64,000 bases of DNA from JAAFJM01 sp964529175 (GCA_964529175.1 CAZGVO010000001.1:186001-250000); one strand, 5' to 3'. Positions 18,258 through 28,755 are shown, numbered from the stretch's first letter. Numbers and translations are program-made. Notes: generated by a model not told the origin, from the sequence alone.

Positions 18258-18400
18258 AACAATAAAAATTGGTTTATTTATTTAAGAGATTTCGATAATC
18301 TCAATATCCTTAGATATTGACAATATCAAAATTGTTTATTTACAACAATATTAACAATTAACGCTAATAAATTTAACCATTGAATAGCATTTAACATAAA

Positions 18401-18431
18401 AAATCCCATCAGCATTACACCAATGGGATTT
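18401..18431 (-). terminator. Terminator after the GH97 gene
   Basis: The arms aaatcccat and atgggattt (9 bp) enclose a 13-base loop, 22 bases past the GH97 stop on the minus strand. The minus-strand sequence continues into the T-run ttttttatg. Confidence 0.7.
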
Positions 18432-18452
18432 AAAAAAATTTATTTGCTAAAA

Positions 18453-20567
18453 TTATTGTGCCATAATACTAATAGCTGTTCCTCCACCTGGAGCCAATTT
18501 TAAAATTAATTTCGATTTATTGGTAATGGTAATTTTTTCAATTACATAAGCTTCTGGATTTTTATCCCAACTAGCATCAGGTGCATCGCGGTAAATGGTA
18601 GCAGTATATTTTTTACCTTTATCTAAAAAGCTAAAATCCATGTTTAATTGTCTTGCATTTTCATCGGTAATACTTCCTAAAAACCAGTTATTGGTTCCTT
18701 TAGCTTTACGAGCTATGGTTAGATATTCACCTGGCTCTGCATGTATTACTTTGGTATCGTCCCAATCTACAGCTACATCTTTAATAAACTGGAATGCATC
18801 TGGTTTAGCTTCGTAATTTTCTGGTAAATCAGTAACCATTTGTACAGGGCTATACAATGTTAAATACAATGCCAATTGCTTGGTTAAAGTAGTATGCACT
18901 TGTTCTTTAGCATCAGGATAATAACTGCTCTTTTTAATTTTAAATATACCAGGCGTATAATCCATTGGACCACCCATTAAGCGGGTAAAAGGTAAAATGG
19001 TTTCGTGCTCAGGTGGATTACCTTCACTCCAAAAGTTAAACTCTTGTCCGCGAGCAGCCTCAGCAGCCATAAAGTTAGGATAAGTGCGGTGTAAACCGGT
19101 AGGGCGCACTGGCTCGTGAGCTACCACCATAATATTGTAATCAGCAGCTTTTTTAATGGCTCGTAAGTAATGGTTTACCATCCATTGTCCATCATGAAAC
19201 TCGCCACGAGGAATAATTTTTCCTACATATCCTGATTTTAAAGCATGGCTTCCAACACTAGCCATTAAGCGGTAAGCGGTATCCATATAACGTTCGTAAT
19301 TGGTAGCACTTCCGCTTGTTTCGTGATGAGTAATCATACCAACACCTTTGCTTTGCGCATAAGCATTTAAGCCTTTAAAATCGTAATCAGGATAAGGAGT
19401 AACAAAATCAAACACATCTTCTTTCCATTTTCCAAACCAATCTTCCCATCCATCATTCCAACCTTCTACTAACACACCACCAAATCCATTTTTAGCAGCA
19501 AAGTCAATATAACGTTTGGTGTTTTCTGTAGTAGCACCATGTTTAGTTTTTACTTTTTGTTTTCCATCCGAACCTGCATCGCTAGCAGCTTGTGTGCCTG
19601 CATAATCCCAAGTAGAAAGACCCAAGTGCATTTCTAACCAAATACCAACGTATTTCATTGGTTTAATATAACTGGTGTTGGTTAGTTTTGATGGCTCATT
19701 TAAATTTAAAATAGTTTTTGAAGCAATGATATCACGTGCATCATCGCTTATAATAATTGTTCTCCAAGGAGTGTGACAAGGAGCGCGCATATATGCTTTG
19801 TTTCCTACTGCATCATTAGCTATTTTAGTTGTAGCCTCAAATGTGCTTAAATCAAACTTTAAGTCCATAGCAGGGTAATTGATTAACGCTGCTTCATGTA
19901 TGCTAATGTATAAATTATCTTTGGTTTTAACCATTAAAGGCGTTTGTACAAATGCACCTTTAATAGGCGTAGCAGTAAATATGGCACCATCGCGTTTTTT
20001 AGCTAGTTTTTCAATTTCAGATATTTGCGAAGTATTGTAAGTATATTCGTTTGTATCAAAATCGCCTGGCATCCACCAAATTTTATGGTCACCAGTTAAA
20101 TTAATGGTAGTTTCTTCATCGGCTACTACAAAATGGAATAAATTAGGTTGTTCAGGAAAAACATATCTAAAGCCTACACCATCATTAAAAACCCTAAATA
20201 CTACTTGAACTATGCGAGGTTTATCGCCTTTTTCTTTTAAAGTAATGGCTATTTCCTTATAGTTGTTTACAATGGTTTTTGTTTCGCCCCATACAGGAGT
20301 CCAGGTTTCGTTAAAAGTGCTTGAATCAACTTTTAAAATGCTAAAGTTGTTCATTAAATCGGCTTGTTCGTTTATTTTAAAACCCAACTTGGAGGTTTCA
20401 ACAACTGGTTTTGCCTTAAAATTTACACTGTAATTTAAAGCACCTGCTTCATTTAAATTAAGCGATAGAGAAATTTTTTTGTTTGGAGAGTTTACTGTAA
20501 AGCTCTGTGCAAAAGCTGCATACGAACTTGCTAGTAAAACAATACTTAGTAATTTTTTTATTTTCAT
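18453..20567 (-). CDS. GH97 alpha-glucosidase (SusB-like, inverting type)
   Basis: This 704-residue secreted glycoside hydrolase of family 97 has a signal peptide (residues 1-21, ending AFAQ), an N-terminal beta-sandwich with WWMPGDFDTNEYTY, and a TIM barrel with VGIWLEMHLGLSTWDY and LVEGWNDGWEDWFG. Acidic residues Glu416 (HHETS), Glu485 (AHEPVRPTG) and Glu509 (RGQEF) have the same spacing as the catalytic and metal-binding glutamates recalled for Bacteroides SusB (439, 508, 532). This supports the calcium-dependent inverting branch rather than the retaining galactosidase branch. It releases glucose from the non-reducing ends of alpha-glucans. No SusC/SusD genes are nearby, so it is not part of a classical polysaccharide locus here. 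Confidence 0.92.
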   Translation of the reverse strand: MKIKKLLSIVLLASSYAAFAQSFTVNSPNKKISLSLNLNEAGALNYSVNFKAKPVVETSKLGFKINEQADLMNNFSILKVDSSTFNETWTPVWGETKTIVNNYKEIAITLKEKGDKPRIVQVVFRVFNDGVGFRYVFPEQPNLFHFVVADEETTINLTGDHKIWWMPGDFDTNEYTYNTSQISEIEKLAKKRDGAIFTATPIKGAFVQTPLMVKTKDNLYISIHEAALINYPAMDLKFDLSTFEATTKIANDAVGNKAYMRAPCHTPWRTIIISDDARDIIASKTILNLNEPSKLTNTSYIKPMKYVGIWLEMHLGLSTWDYAGTQAASDAGSDGKQKVKTKHGATTENTKRYIDFAAKNGFGGVLVEGWNDGWEDWFGKWKEDVFDFVTPYPDYDFKGLNAYAQSKGVGMITHHETSGSATNYERYMDTAYRLMASVGSHALKSGYVGKIIPRGEFHDGQWMVNHYLRAIKKAADYNIMVVAHEPVRPTGLHRTYPNFMAAEAARGQEFNFWSEGNPPEHETILPFTRLMGGPMDYTPGIFKIKKSSYYPDAKEQVHTTLTKQLALYLTLYSPVQMVTDLPENYEAKPDAFQFIKDVAVDWDDTKVIHAEPGEYLTIARKAKGTNNWFLGSITDENARQLNMDFSFLDKGKKYTATIYRDAPDASWDKNPEAYVIEKITITNKSKLILKLAPGGGTAISIMAQ

Positions 20568-20586
20568 TGATATTATTCTTTGAAAA

Positions 20587-20616
20587 CAAAAATAACTTTT
20601 TTAGCCGTAGTACAAA
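20587..20616 (-). promoter_or_regulatory. Promoter of the GH97 gene
   Basis: Reading the minus strand, TTTG (20616-20613) is followed after 18 bases by TATTTTTG (20594-20587). This matches the Bacteroidota -33/-7 pattern TTTG...TAnnTTTG. The expected transcript start leaves a short leader before the ATG at 20567. Confidence 0.65.
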
Positions 20617-20636
20617 TTATTTAGTGCAATAAAAAA

Positions 20637-20666
20637 GCCCAATTGAAAATTCCAATTGGGCCTTTT
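20637..20666 (-). terminator. Terminator after the choice-of-anchor V gene
   Basis: Perfect 9-bp arms (gcccaattg and caattgggc) enclose a 7-base loop, flanked by an A-run on the left that becomes a T-run on the minus strand. It lies 18 bases past the stop of the gene at 20684. Confidence 0.8.
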
Positions 20667-20683
20667 AAAAATAATCTAAACTT

Positions 20684-21472
20684 TTATTGAATCATTATTT
20701 TTTTATGCTTGGTAACTCCATTGGCAGTAACTTGTAAAAAATACACGCCCGATTTTATTTGATTTACATCCAACTGAAGGTGGTGTTTACCAGCAGATAA
20801 ATCGCTATTAAACAACGTACTGATTTGCTTACCTTCAAGGTTAACTAAACTTGCTGTAGCATAACTTCCTGCAGACAAATTTAAGTTTAAAAACATATTT
20901 CCTGTAGCTGGATTTGGGTAAGTACTAAATGTTTCTTTTTCAATTAATTGAGCTTCAACTCCAGTTGAAGTTTGTTCATTTACAGTTAACACTTGTTTTG
21001 AAATATTGGAAAAATTATTTACAAAGGCTCCATAAAAATTAACAGTTCCAGTTCCTGCTGCAGGAGCTTTCCAAGTAAAAGTCCAAGTTCCAGGATTACT
21101 TGTTTTAGCCGAAGTGTGTGTTACATATTTAGAACTTACCACTCTATTTCCAGTGCCTGCTGTTAATGTTCCCATTAACACACCTGAACTGTTTTGAGGA
21201 GAAACCTGAAAACCTTTTCGTGCTGTACCACCAGAAATAGTAACCGTAATGGTATAATTAGTTCCAGGAACGTAACCAGTAGCAGGCACATCACTTGTTA
21301 ATATATTGTTGGCTTCCACAGCAGATCCACCATGGCAGTTAGCACAAGTTTGACCATCGGCTGGAGAGCCACTGTAACCCGCAGGAGCGCCTGTAGGATT
21401 TGATGTTAATTGATTATAGCCAATAAAAAATATAGCTAATGCTAATGTTGAAATTATGGTTTTCTTTTTCAT
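20684..21472 (-). CDS. Secreted choice-of-anchor V protein with CxxCH motif and T9SS type A sorting domain
   Basis: This 262-residue protein has a short N-terminal signal segment, then a PADGQTCANCHGG motif (about residues 38-50) containing CxxCH, a possible covalent haem site. A Reelin-like/choice-of-anchor V beta domain follows (about 55-165), with TVTISGGTARKGFQ, KTSNPGTWTFTWKAP and VNFYGAFVN. The last 80 residues form a type A T9SS sorting domain: STYPNPATGNMFLNL, SLVNLEGKQI, SGVYFLQVTANG and KKIMI. It is therefore expected at the surface or outside the cell. Whether haem is actually bound is not shown by the sequence. It is a single-gene unit. Confidence 0.82.
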   Translation of the reverse strand: MKKKTIISTLALAIFFIGYNQLTSNPTGAPAGYSGSPADGQTCANCHGGSAVEANNILTSDVPATGYVPGTNYTITVTISGGTARKGFQVSPQNSSGVLMGTLTAGTGNRVVSSKYVTHTSAKTSNPGTWTFTWKAPAAGTGTVNFYGAFVNNFSNISKQVLTVNEQTSTGVEAQLIEKETFSTYPNPATGNMFLNLNLSAGSYATASLVNLEGKQISTLFNSDLSAGKHHLQLDVNQIKSGVYFLQVTANGVTKHKKIMIQ

Positions 21473-21570
21473 TAATGTAATTTATTGGGCGTAATTTAAT
21501 CATTTATTTTAAGCCATAAACAATTATGCAAAAAATTAACAAATACATTAAATACTTTTACATAAATATA

Positions 21571-24500
21571 CTAAAACTCAACAGGCCATGAGAAATAGAA
21601 CTTAGCACCTTGTCCTTTTTCAGAATCAATCCAAACCTTTCCGCCTTTATCTTCCACAATTTTTTTAACAATAGCTAAACCAACTCCAGTACTTTCGTAT
21701 GTATCGCGCGATTGAAGTGTTTGAAAAATAACAAATACTTTTTCGTGGAATTGTTTTTCAATTCCTTCTCCATTATCGGCCACACAAAACTCATACATAC
21801 CCTTATTGATGGTATAACTTACCTCTATAATAGGGTTTGGATTGTTATTGTATTTTATACCATTGCTTATATAATTAGTAAAAATTTGTTCAAACGAAAT
21901 GCGCTCCGCAGTAACTTTTGGCAAATTATCAGGTATAATTATTTTTATGTTTTCAGCAGGACTTAATGATTCAACCAACTCATCCAACATAGGTTTTAAT
22001 TCAAAAGTTTCTGCCTCTTGTTTAATACGTCCAGCACGTGAATACTCTAAAATACCGTTAATTAAAAGCTCCATGCGTTTTACCCTACCACGCATCATAT
22101 CAAAACTAGCCTTAATTTCACCTTCTATTTTATCGCCTAAATCTTCTTCAATCCAAAGCGAAAGATTATTGATACCTCGTAAAGGTGCTTTTAAATCGTG
22201 AGATACTATGTATGCAAATTGGTCTAATTCTCGATTCTTTTGTTCAAGCTCAATAGCATATTCTTTTAACTGACGTTCTGCTTCTTTTTCTTTGGTAATA
22301 TCTTGGAAAATACCACGCATGCCAATTACTTTATTGTTTTCTACTACTGGCACGCCTTTGGTTCTTATTTCTACAATATTGCCTTTGGCCGTTTTTATTT
22401 TAGCCTCTAATTCAAATTCTTCTAAATTATCAATGGCAGCTTTAAATTTCTCTACTACTAAAGCTCGTGTATCATCAGTATAAAAATCGTACGATGTAGC
22501 AATGGTTGGTACATAATCTAAAGGAAGCTCGTGTATATTGTACATTTCGCTTGTCCAATTAATGCTGCGTTTTTCCCTATCAATTTCCCAGCCACCAACT
22601 CTAGCAATGTGTTGCGCTTCTTCAAGTTCACGTTGTGCTTTTAATATTTTAAACTCTGCTAGTTTGGCTTCGGTAATATCAAAGTTTACCCCAATCATAC
22701 GTTTGGCAGTTCCATCTTCATTTCTAAAGGTTTTTGAGAAAACCGATACGTATTTAATATTCCCTTTTCTATCTAATATTCTAAAATTATCAATGTAGTC
22801 GTTTGGACCTTTTAAGGCACTTGCCACTCCAGCATTTACTCTTTCAATATCATCTGGGTGTAACGTTTTTTCAAATGCATCATAATGACCATTAAATTCT
22901 TTAGGATCTACATCAAAAACCTTATACATTGAATCATCCCAAATCAATACATTATCTTGAAGATTCCAATCCCAAATACCCAAATTAGCTGAATTAATGG
23001 CTAAAGATAAACGCTCTTCACTTTCTTGCAGTTTCAGTTCAGATTGCTTTCTATCAGTGATATCAAGTCCAAATCCAATTACGTTAATTACATTTCCAAG
23101 TTCATTTATAACAGGGAACATGCGCCTTAACATCCAGTTTCGTTTGCCATTTTCGTGCAAAATAGACTCTTCAAACTCAAATTGTTTTTTACTTTCAACC
23201 ACTTCATTAAACAATTCTCTACGCTTATCTGCTATTTCTTTAGGCCTATTTCTATATTCACAATATTGGTAATCATCTTTACCAATCATCCATTGCCTTA
23301 AATCTGGATTTTTTATGCTTAATGGATTGACAAACAAATAATTATGGTCATTATCAAAAACCACCAAATCAGCCGGAATTTCATTCAGAATTTTTTCATA
23401 AAACTCTTTTAACTTCTGAACTTCTTCTTGTGCTTTTTTACGCTCTGTAATATCGCGCGAATTGATTACAATTCCGTTTATACCCTGCACATCAAGCAAG
23501 TTATTGCCAATGGCTTCAATATAAACCCAACTACCATTTTTATGTTTAAACCTAAACTCTATAGCATCTGAAACGCCTCCTCTTTCTAATCCTTGTTGAA
23601 ACTCATTTTGAACAATGGCAAAATCGTCAGGATGCACAAACTCAAATATATTATGACCTATAACCTCATTTTCTTCGTAACCAAAAATTCTGAAAAACGA
23701 TGGACTTTCATAAACTGTAATTCCATCAGGTTTTAAAATAGTAATAATATCGCTTGAATTTTGAGCCAAAGACCTAAATCGAGTTTCACTTTCTTGTAAT
23801 TTAGCCTCAATTAATTTTCTATCAGTAATATCTAACGCAAACCCAACCAAACCGTCTTCTTGGGTAATATCTTTAAACGTAAAATTATCGAAAAACCAAT
23901 GTCCATTGGCATCATTACCTTCCATAATGCTATAATTGGGTTCTAGCGAAGCCAATGCATGTTGGAATTGTTTGTTTACTACAGGGTAATCTTTTTCATT
24001 AAACACATCAAACACATTTTGCCCCAAAAGCTGACCATCAACCATACCTAAACGCTTAATACCTGCACCTTGTAATTGGGTAAAAATTCCATCTTTATTT
24101 AAACGGAATAATACCGAAGGCATTTCGGTTAAGATAGCATTTAATATTTGACTCTTATCTAAAATTTCTTTCTGTTGTAATTTCCTTTCTGTAATATCCC
24201 TAACAGCAGCTACAATTAACTCATTACCATCAACATTTAAATATTTAACACTTGCTTCTATTGGATATTCGCTGCCATCTTTTCTAATATTAATACCTTC
24301 AATTAACAGTTCGCCTTTTTCTTTTACTTCATTAAAATGTTCGCGCCACTCATTTACAGTTGGAAACAGTTTTTCCATTTGCATTACAGTAGTGCCTATC
24401 ATTTCCTCGCGGGTTTTACCTAATACTTTGGCCCTACTTTCATTTACATAAATCATTTTACCATCGTAATCAGCTACCGAAATGGCATCGCTAATTTGCT

Positions 24501-26733
24501 CAGTAATTTTATTCAATAAGTAAATTTCATTTTGTTGTTGTCTTATTTCGCTAATATCAGTAATTACACCTACTAAAAATTCCTTTTTATCATCGCCTGC
24601 AAACAATGATTTTTTAATAAATAAAGTGCGTTCTTCATTTCCAGTTTTAAATAATGTTTCGTAAGTATCTTCGGCCTTAGTTTCAAATAATTTTTCGTCT
24701 TTATTTAAGAAATATTCAGCTTCATCAGCCTCTAAAAACTCCCTATCTGTTTTACCTATAATTTGGTCTTTGCTTAAATTAATTAAATTAGCATAAGCAT
24801 CATTTACTAAAACCCATTTGTGTTTTTTATTTTTTACAAATACTGGATTAGGAATTGCATTTAAAATATTATTTAAAAAGTTTTTAGAGTTAATCAACTC
24901 ATTTTGAGCAACTTTCAAAGCTGTTATATCTCTAGCAATGGCTTGTACCCCAGAAAACTTACCTTCTTTATAAATTAGTTGTACGTTTTGACCCACCCAA
25001 ATTTCCTTACCTTGTTTGGTAACTATTGGAAACTCTAAATAAGTCACACTGTCGTCTTTATAAGCTTGATTTAAATAAAATGCTTCTACCGTTTTTTTAT
25101 AGTCAGCTCTAACTAATTGAATATACCTTTTATCGAGCAATTCATCAATTTCAAAACCGGTAACTTTTGTGGCTATTTCATTAACGTAGGTAAACTTACC
25201 AGTGGCATCAGTATAATAAAACATATCTGTTGCACTTTCAATAAGTAACCTAAATTTACCTTCGCTTTCTTTTAGTTTTTGTTCAGCTTTATGGCGCTCC
25301 ATAGCACCACCAATATTATTGGCCAATGTTCTAATTACACTTTCATCAGCGCCTGTCCAATCGGTAGCTAAAGTGCAATTATCAAAACCAATAAAGCCCC
25401 AAAACTGTTCAGCTATAAAAATTGGAACTACAATTAAAGAAAGTATATTTTGTGGCTCAAGTAAATTTCTTTCTACCTCTGGAAAATCTTTTATTAATCC
25501 TTTAATAGCTGAGCCTTGAGCCAAAGTATTATACCAACGTTCAAAACCAGTTTCAATATATGGAACATTTTGTAACTGTGGATTATCAATTTGTGGTTCA
25601 ATACCATCTTTACTCCATTCGTAACGTTGGCTCATGGCCTGCACATTACCTGGTAATAAATGATTTTCGAAAATATAAACCCTATCTACTTTAACCTCAG
25701 CACCAATGCAAGCTAAAGCATTGAAAATGGCATCGTTAAAATCAATATTAGTAAGTAACATGGATGATGCTTTATTGATAGCTTTCAGTAACCTATCATT
25801 CTCCACCAATCTGTTTTCGGCTAGTTTTCTATCGGTTATATCAACCACAAACTTTACAATGCGTTTCACATTGTTATTTTCATCAAGTACTGGGTTATAA
25901 CTTCCAATTATCCATAAAGTTTCCCCGTTTTTCTTAATTCGTTTGTATTCTCCCCCTACTATTTTCCCACTACCAATTTCTTCCCAAAACTTTTTATATT
26001 CTTTGTTCTCAACTTCATCATTATGAACAAAAATATTATGCTGCTTACCAATAATTTCTTCTTTGTTATAACCTACTAGATTTAAAAAAATTTGATTGGC
26101 TTCTACAATTGTACCATCGGGTTCAAACTCAATTACAGCAGTGGTTCTGTTGATAGCTGATAATACTTCAGCTAAATTTTTTTCACTTTGAATTAGCTTT
26201 TCTTCCGCAATTTTACGTTCAGTAATATCAAACCTAATGGCTATAAACTGATGAGGAACGCCATTATCATTTACCAATGGAATAATATTGGCATTGGTCC
26301 AATAATAAGTTCCATCCTTTCTTTTATTTTTTATCTGCCCTTGCCAAACATTACCACTTTTAATGGTTTCCCACATGTTTTCAAAAAAACTTTTAGGGTG
26401 ATAATCTGAATTAACGATATTGTGATTTTGACCTACCAATTCACCAATTGAATAGCCAGAAATATCGCTAAAATTTTGATTAGCAAAAACTATAATACCC
26501 CTTGCATCAGCAATAGATACAATGGCAGCTGTATCAACAGCCGATTTAAAATCGGCTAATTCCTTAAACGACTCTTTTGAACTTAACTCAAGTGTTCTTT
26601 CTAACTGGTTAAAGTCATCTTGAAACGATACATACGATGAATTAACCAATTGAATAAACTCCAATATCTCTTTTGAGAACTCAGGGTTATCGCCAAATAG
26701 TTTTTTAATTTGTCGTTTTAGTAATCTATGCAT
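21571..26733 (-). CDS. Giant sensor histidine kinase with ten PAS domains and one GAF domain
   Basis: This 1720-residue soluble kinase has an N-terminal helix, PAS1 (62-180), PAS2 (190-312), GAF (316-485), then eight more PAS domains (about 490-615, 620-730, 740-845, 860-965, 980-1090, 1105-1220, 1235-1350, 1370-1475). Most end in the PAC signature DITxRK. HisKA (about 1490-1560) has the phospho-acceptor in IVSHDLKAPLRG. The ATPase domain (about 1590-1715) has NYISNGIKYN, DNGEGI, TGVGLAIVKKIV and KGQGAKF. There are no membrane helices and no receiver domain. It lies 72 bases after the FIST gene on the same strand, so the FIST protein may be a partner. Ligands of the PAS domains are unknown. 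Confidence 0.93.
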   Translation of the reverse strand: MHRLLKRQIKKLFGDNPEFSKEILEFIQLVNSSYVSFQDDFNQLERTLELSSKESFKELADFKSAVDTAAIVSIADARGIIVFANQNFSDISGYSIGELVGQNHNIVNSDYHPKSFFENMWETIKSGNVWQGQIKNKRKDGTYYWTNANIIPLVNDNGVPHQFIAIRFDITERKIAEEKLIQSEKNLAEVLSAINRTTAVIEFEPDGTIVEANQIFLNLVGYNKEEIIGKQHNIFVHNDEVENKEYKKFWEEIGSGKIVGGEYKRIKKNGETLWIIGSYNPVLDENNNVKRIVKFVVDITDRKLAENRLVENDRLLKAINKASSMLLTNIDFNDAIFNALACIGAEVKVDRVYIFENHLLPGNVQAMSQRYEWSKDGIEPQIDNPQLQNVPYIETGFERWYNTLAQGSAIKGLIKDFPEVERNLLEPQNILSLIVVPIFIAEQFWGFIGFDNCTLATDWTGADESVIRTLANNIGGAMERHKAEQKLKESEGKFRLLIESATDMFYYTDATGKFTYVNEIATKVTGFEIDELLDKRYIQLVRADYKKTVEAFYLNQAYKDDSVTYLEFPIVTKQGKEIWVGQNVQLIYKEGKFSGVQAIARDITALKVAQNELINSKNFLNNILNAIPNPVFVKNKKHKWVLVNDAYANLINLSKDQIIGKTDREFLEADEAEYFLNKDEKLFETKAEDTYETLFKTGNEERTLFIKKSLFAGDDKKEFLVGVITDISEIRQQQNEIYLLNKITEQISDAISVADYDGKMIYVNESRAKVLGKTREEMIGTTVMQMEKLFPTVNEWREHFNEVKEKGELLIEGINIRKDGSEYPIEASVKYLNVDGNELIVAAVRDITERKLQQKEILDKSQILNAILTEMPSVLFRLNKDGIFTQLQGAGIKRLGMVDGQLLGQNVFDVFNEKDYPVVNKQFQHALASLEPNYSIMEGNDANGHWFFDNFTFKDITQEDGLVGFALDITDRKLIEAKLQESETRFRSLAQNSSDIITILKPDGITVYESPSFFRIFGYEENEVIGHNIFEFVHPDDFAIVQNEFQQGLERGGVSDAIEFRFKHKNGSWVYIEAIGNNLLDVQGINGIVINSRDITERKKAQEEVQKLKEFYEKILNEIPADLVVFDNDHNYLFVNPLSIKNPDLRQWMIGKDDYQYCEYRNRPKEIADKRRELFNEVVESKKQFEFEESILHENGKRNWMLRRMFPVINELGNVINVIGFGLDITDRKQSELKLQESEERLSLAINSANLGIWDWNLQDNVLIWDDSMYKVFDVDPKEFNGHYDAFEKTLHPDDIERVNAGVASALKGPNDYIDNFRILDRKGNIKYVSVFSKTFRNEDGTAKRMIGVNFDITEAKLAEFKILKAQRELEEAQHIARVGGWEIDREKRSINWTSEMYNIHELPLDYVPTIATSYDFYTDDTRALVVEKFKAAIDNLEEFELEAKIKTAKGNIVEIRTKGVPVVENNKVIGMRGIFQDITKEKEAERQLKEYAIELEQKNRELDQFAYIVSHDLKAPLRGINNLSLWIEEDLGDKIEGEIKASFDMMRGRVKRMELLINGILEYSRAGRIKQEAETFELKPMLDELVESLSPAENIKIIIPDNLPKVTAERISFEQIFTNYISNGIKYNNNPNPIIEVSYTINKGMYEFCVADNGEGIEKQFHEKVFVIFQTLQSRDTYESTGVGLAIVKKIVEDKGGKVWIDSEKGQGAKFYFSWPVEF

Positions 26734-26805
26734 AATTCACTAAATGAAAACATGAAAATGCCTTTTAAAGCATTAATTAATTAGGTAAATATTTTATTTA
26801 TAAAA

Positions 26806-27951
26806 CTATAACTCTTTAAAAGTAGTAATAGTCATGGTTTGGTTATGTAACTCGCACTTAGCATCTTTCGAAAATGGAGATATTTCACCATACGAATAAA
26901 ACCCGCAAAGTGTGGTATTGTTTCCTAACACCTCTCTTACACCTTCTACTTCCTCCTCTACCAATTGTTTTAAAACCAATTTTCGGCCAACACAACTTAT
27001 AAGAATAGCTAAATCAGGATTATTTGAATTACTGCCAGTTAAAGTACTATTGGCAGCGCCCACAGCTCCATCAATCAATCTATCAAAATTGGCTTTCATC
27101 AATCTAACGTAAGAACCTTCCGGAATATCGCCAGCAAATGTTAACGATTGTTCTTCTTCATTAACAGCCAAAATAGTTCTAACTACTGGAGTATCATCTT
27201 GTTTAATACGTAAATTTAGAGGAAATAGTAAGCCAGATGCTGGTAACTCTTTTGCGTAATCTTCGCCAAGAAACGATTTGTATAAACTTAAGGCTGGCTT
27301 ACCGTCCAATTCAAAAAGTACATTATTTTTTGATTTAGAAACCAAACGTTCAATTCCAAAGCTATCCCAGCCTCCTAGCGAACCGTAACCTATGCTAATG
27401 TTTGAGCCATAAAAGCCCAATGCTGCAATGGTTTTACTTTTGCTTTTGGCATTATCTATAACAATAAAAGTTTCTTTAAAATTAGCACCATCACCAGCTA
27501 AACCACCAGTTACACTAACACCTTCGGGCAAATGTTCTCTTAAGCCTTTTACCAATTCTGAGCCATTTACATTTAATCCGTCAGACAACACAAATACATG
27601 TGCTAAATCTTTTTTATCAAGCATTTCAATTAGCTTACTTCCTGCTTCGTAGCTATTTGAAGCATCAGCAATTTCAATACTTTTATACTGTAGTTTTGTT
27701 TTTTCAAATAAAATAGCGGTAGCAACAATAGTGTCATCAAACACATTTACATCACTAATTTCGCCCGAAGTAGAACTTCCTAAAAATATAGCATTTGAAA
27801 ACTTATTTTTTATTTCTGTTAAGTTATCAGCATTTTTTATATTGGAACTTGAACCAAAAACCAATACCAAATTGGCATCGTTTATAGCATCATCACCATT
27901 AATAAAATTCCAACCTTGTTCTGGGGTAAATTTGTATTGAGCTGTTTTCAT
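26806..27951 (-). CDS. FIST-domain sensory protein
   Basis: This 381-residue protein consists of FIST N (about 20-200) and FIST C (about 215-365). Markers are VLVFGSSSNI, IFLGSSTSGEI, VTGGLAGDGANF, a central GYGSLGGWDSFG, ISCVGRKLVLKQ and TLCGFYSYGEISP near the end. FIST proteins are predicted small-ligand sensors (possibly amino acids), often encoded beside signalling proteins. The following gene on the same strand is the ten-PAS kinase, so the two probably form a signalling pair. No signal peptide or helix is seen, so it should be cytoplasmic. Confidence 0.88.
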   Translation of the reverse strand: MKTAQYKFTPEQGWNFINGDDAINDANLVLVFGSSSNIKNADNLTEIKNKFSNAIFLGSSTSGEISDVNVFDDTIVATAILFEKTKLQYKSIEIADASNSYEAGSKLIEMLDKKDLAHVFVLSDGLNVNGSELVKGLREHLPEGVSVTGGLAGDGANFKETFIVIDNAKSKSKTIAALGFYGSNISIGYGSLGGWDSFGIERLVSKSKNNVLFELDGKPALSLYKSFLGEDYAKELPASGLLFPLNLRIKQDDTPVVRTILAVNEEEQSLTFAGDIPEGSYVRLMKANFDRLIDGAVGAANSTLTGSNSNNPDLAILISCVGRKLVLKQLVEEEVEGVREVLGNNTTLCGFYSYGEISPFSKDAKCELHNQTMTITTFKEL

Positions 27952-28011
27952 AAGTATATGTAATTAATTCAAATGTAAATTATTTGAATTATTTAATAAA
28001 CTTATTTTACC

Positions 28012-28755
28012 TCAAATTTTAAAATATAAATCGCCTAGTGTATAGTTTACTGTATCTTGCTCGCTTAGTTCAGTTAAACCACCAGCTTTTAACCCAAAAC
28101 CCTTGTAGCCCAAAGGTTTTAATAAATCTAAAATTTGTTTTCTATTTTCAGCATTGCTAATTTCTATTTGAATTAGCGGCTTAAACTTGCTAATAGTATT
28201 GATTAAGTGAGGAAATAAATGCACTTCATAACCTTCTACATCGCATTTTATGAAGTCTAATTTCTCCATATTGGCAAATAACTCATCAGGAATTTTCATT
28301 TCAGCCTCAAATGTTGCCAGTGCCGAATTATCATCCTTCGAATCCAAAACATGCGTTAAACCATGCCTAAAAACACCATCAATTACAGGTGTTCCCATTT
28401 CAATTTTTTTATTTTCTGCACCAAGTGCAGTTTGATATAAAGTAATATTTTTTAACGCAAATTTATGAGCATTGCGTTTAAAAACATTGGCAAATAAAGG
28501 CACTGGTTCTATGGCATAAACCTTACCATTAGCACCACTTAATTTTGAAATATTAGTACTGTAATAACCCACGTTTGCACCAATATCTATACTTACAAAT
28601 CCGGGTTTAATAAGTTGTTTTAAAAAAAACAGTTCAGGATATTTTGCTCTTAAAAATCCTGCATTGGTAATACGTAAATACGCATCGCTTACTATGGCTA
28701 AGTAACCCTCTAAACCAAGGGTTTTTAATAAAATACTACGTATTGCTTTCTCCAT
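28012..28755 (-). CDS. FkbM family methyltransferase
   Basis: This 247-residue S-adenosylmethionine-dependent methyltransferase has motif I SIDIGANVGYYS (about 55-66), YAIEPVPLFANVF (about 80-92) and DFIKCDVEGYE (about 163-173), which are the FkbM-family landmarks. Family members O-methylate sugars or secondary metabolites; the substrate here is unknown. It starts five bases after the stop of the DUF4834 gene, so the two are co-transcribed. Confidence 0.88.
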   Translation of the reverse strand: MEKAIRSILLKTLGLEGYLAIVSDAYLRITNAGFLRAKYPELFFLKQLIKPGFVSIDIGANVGYYSTNISKLSGANGKVYAIEPVPLFANVFKRNAHKFALKNITLYQTALGAENKKIEMGTPVIDGVFRHGLTHVLDSKDDNSALATFEAEMKIPDELFANMEKLDFIKCDVEGYEVHLFPHLINTISKFKPLIQIEISNAENRKQILDLLKPLGYKGFGLKAGGLTELSEQDTVNYTLGDLYFKI

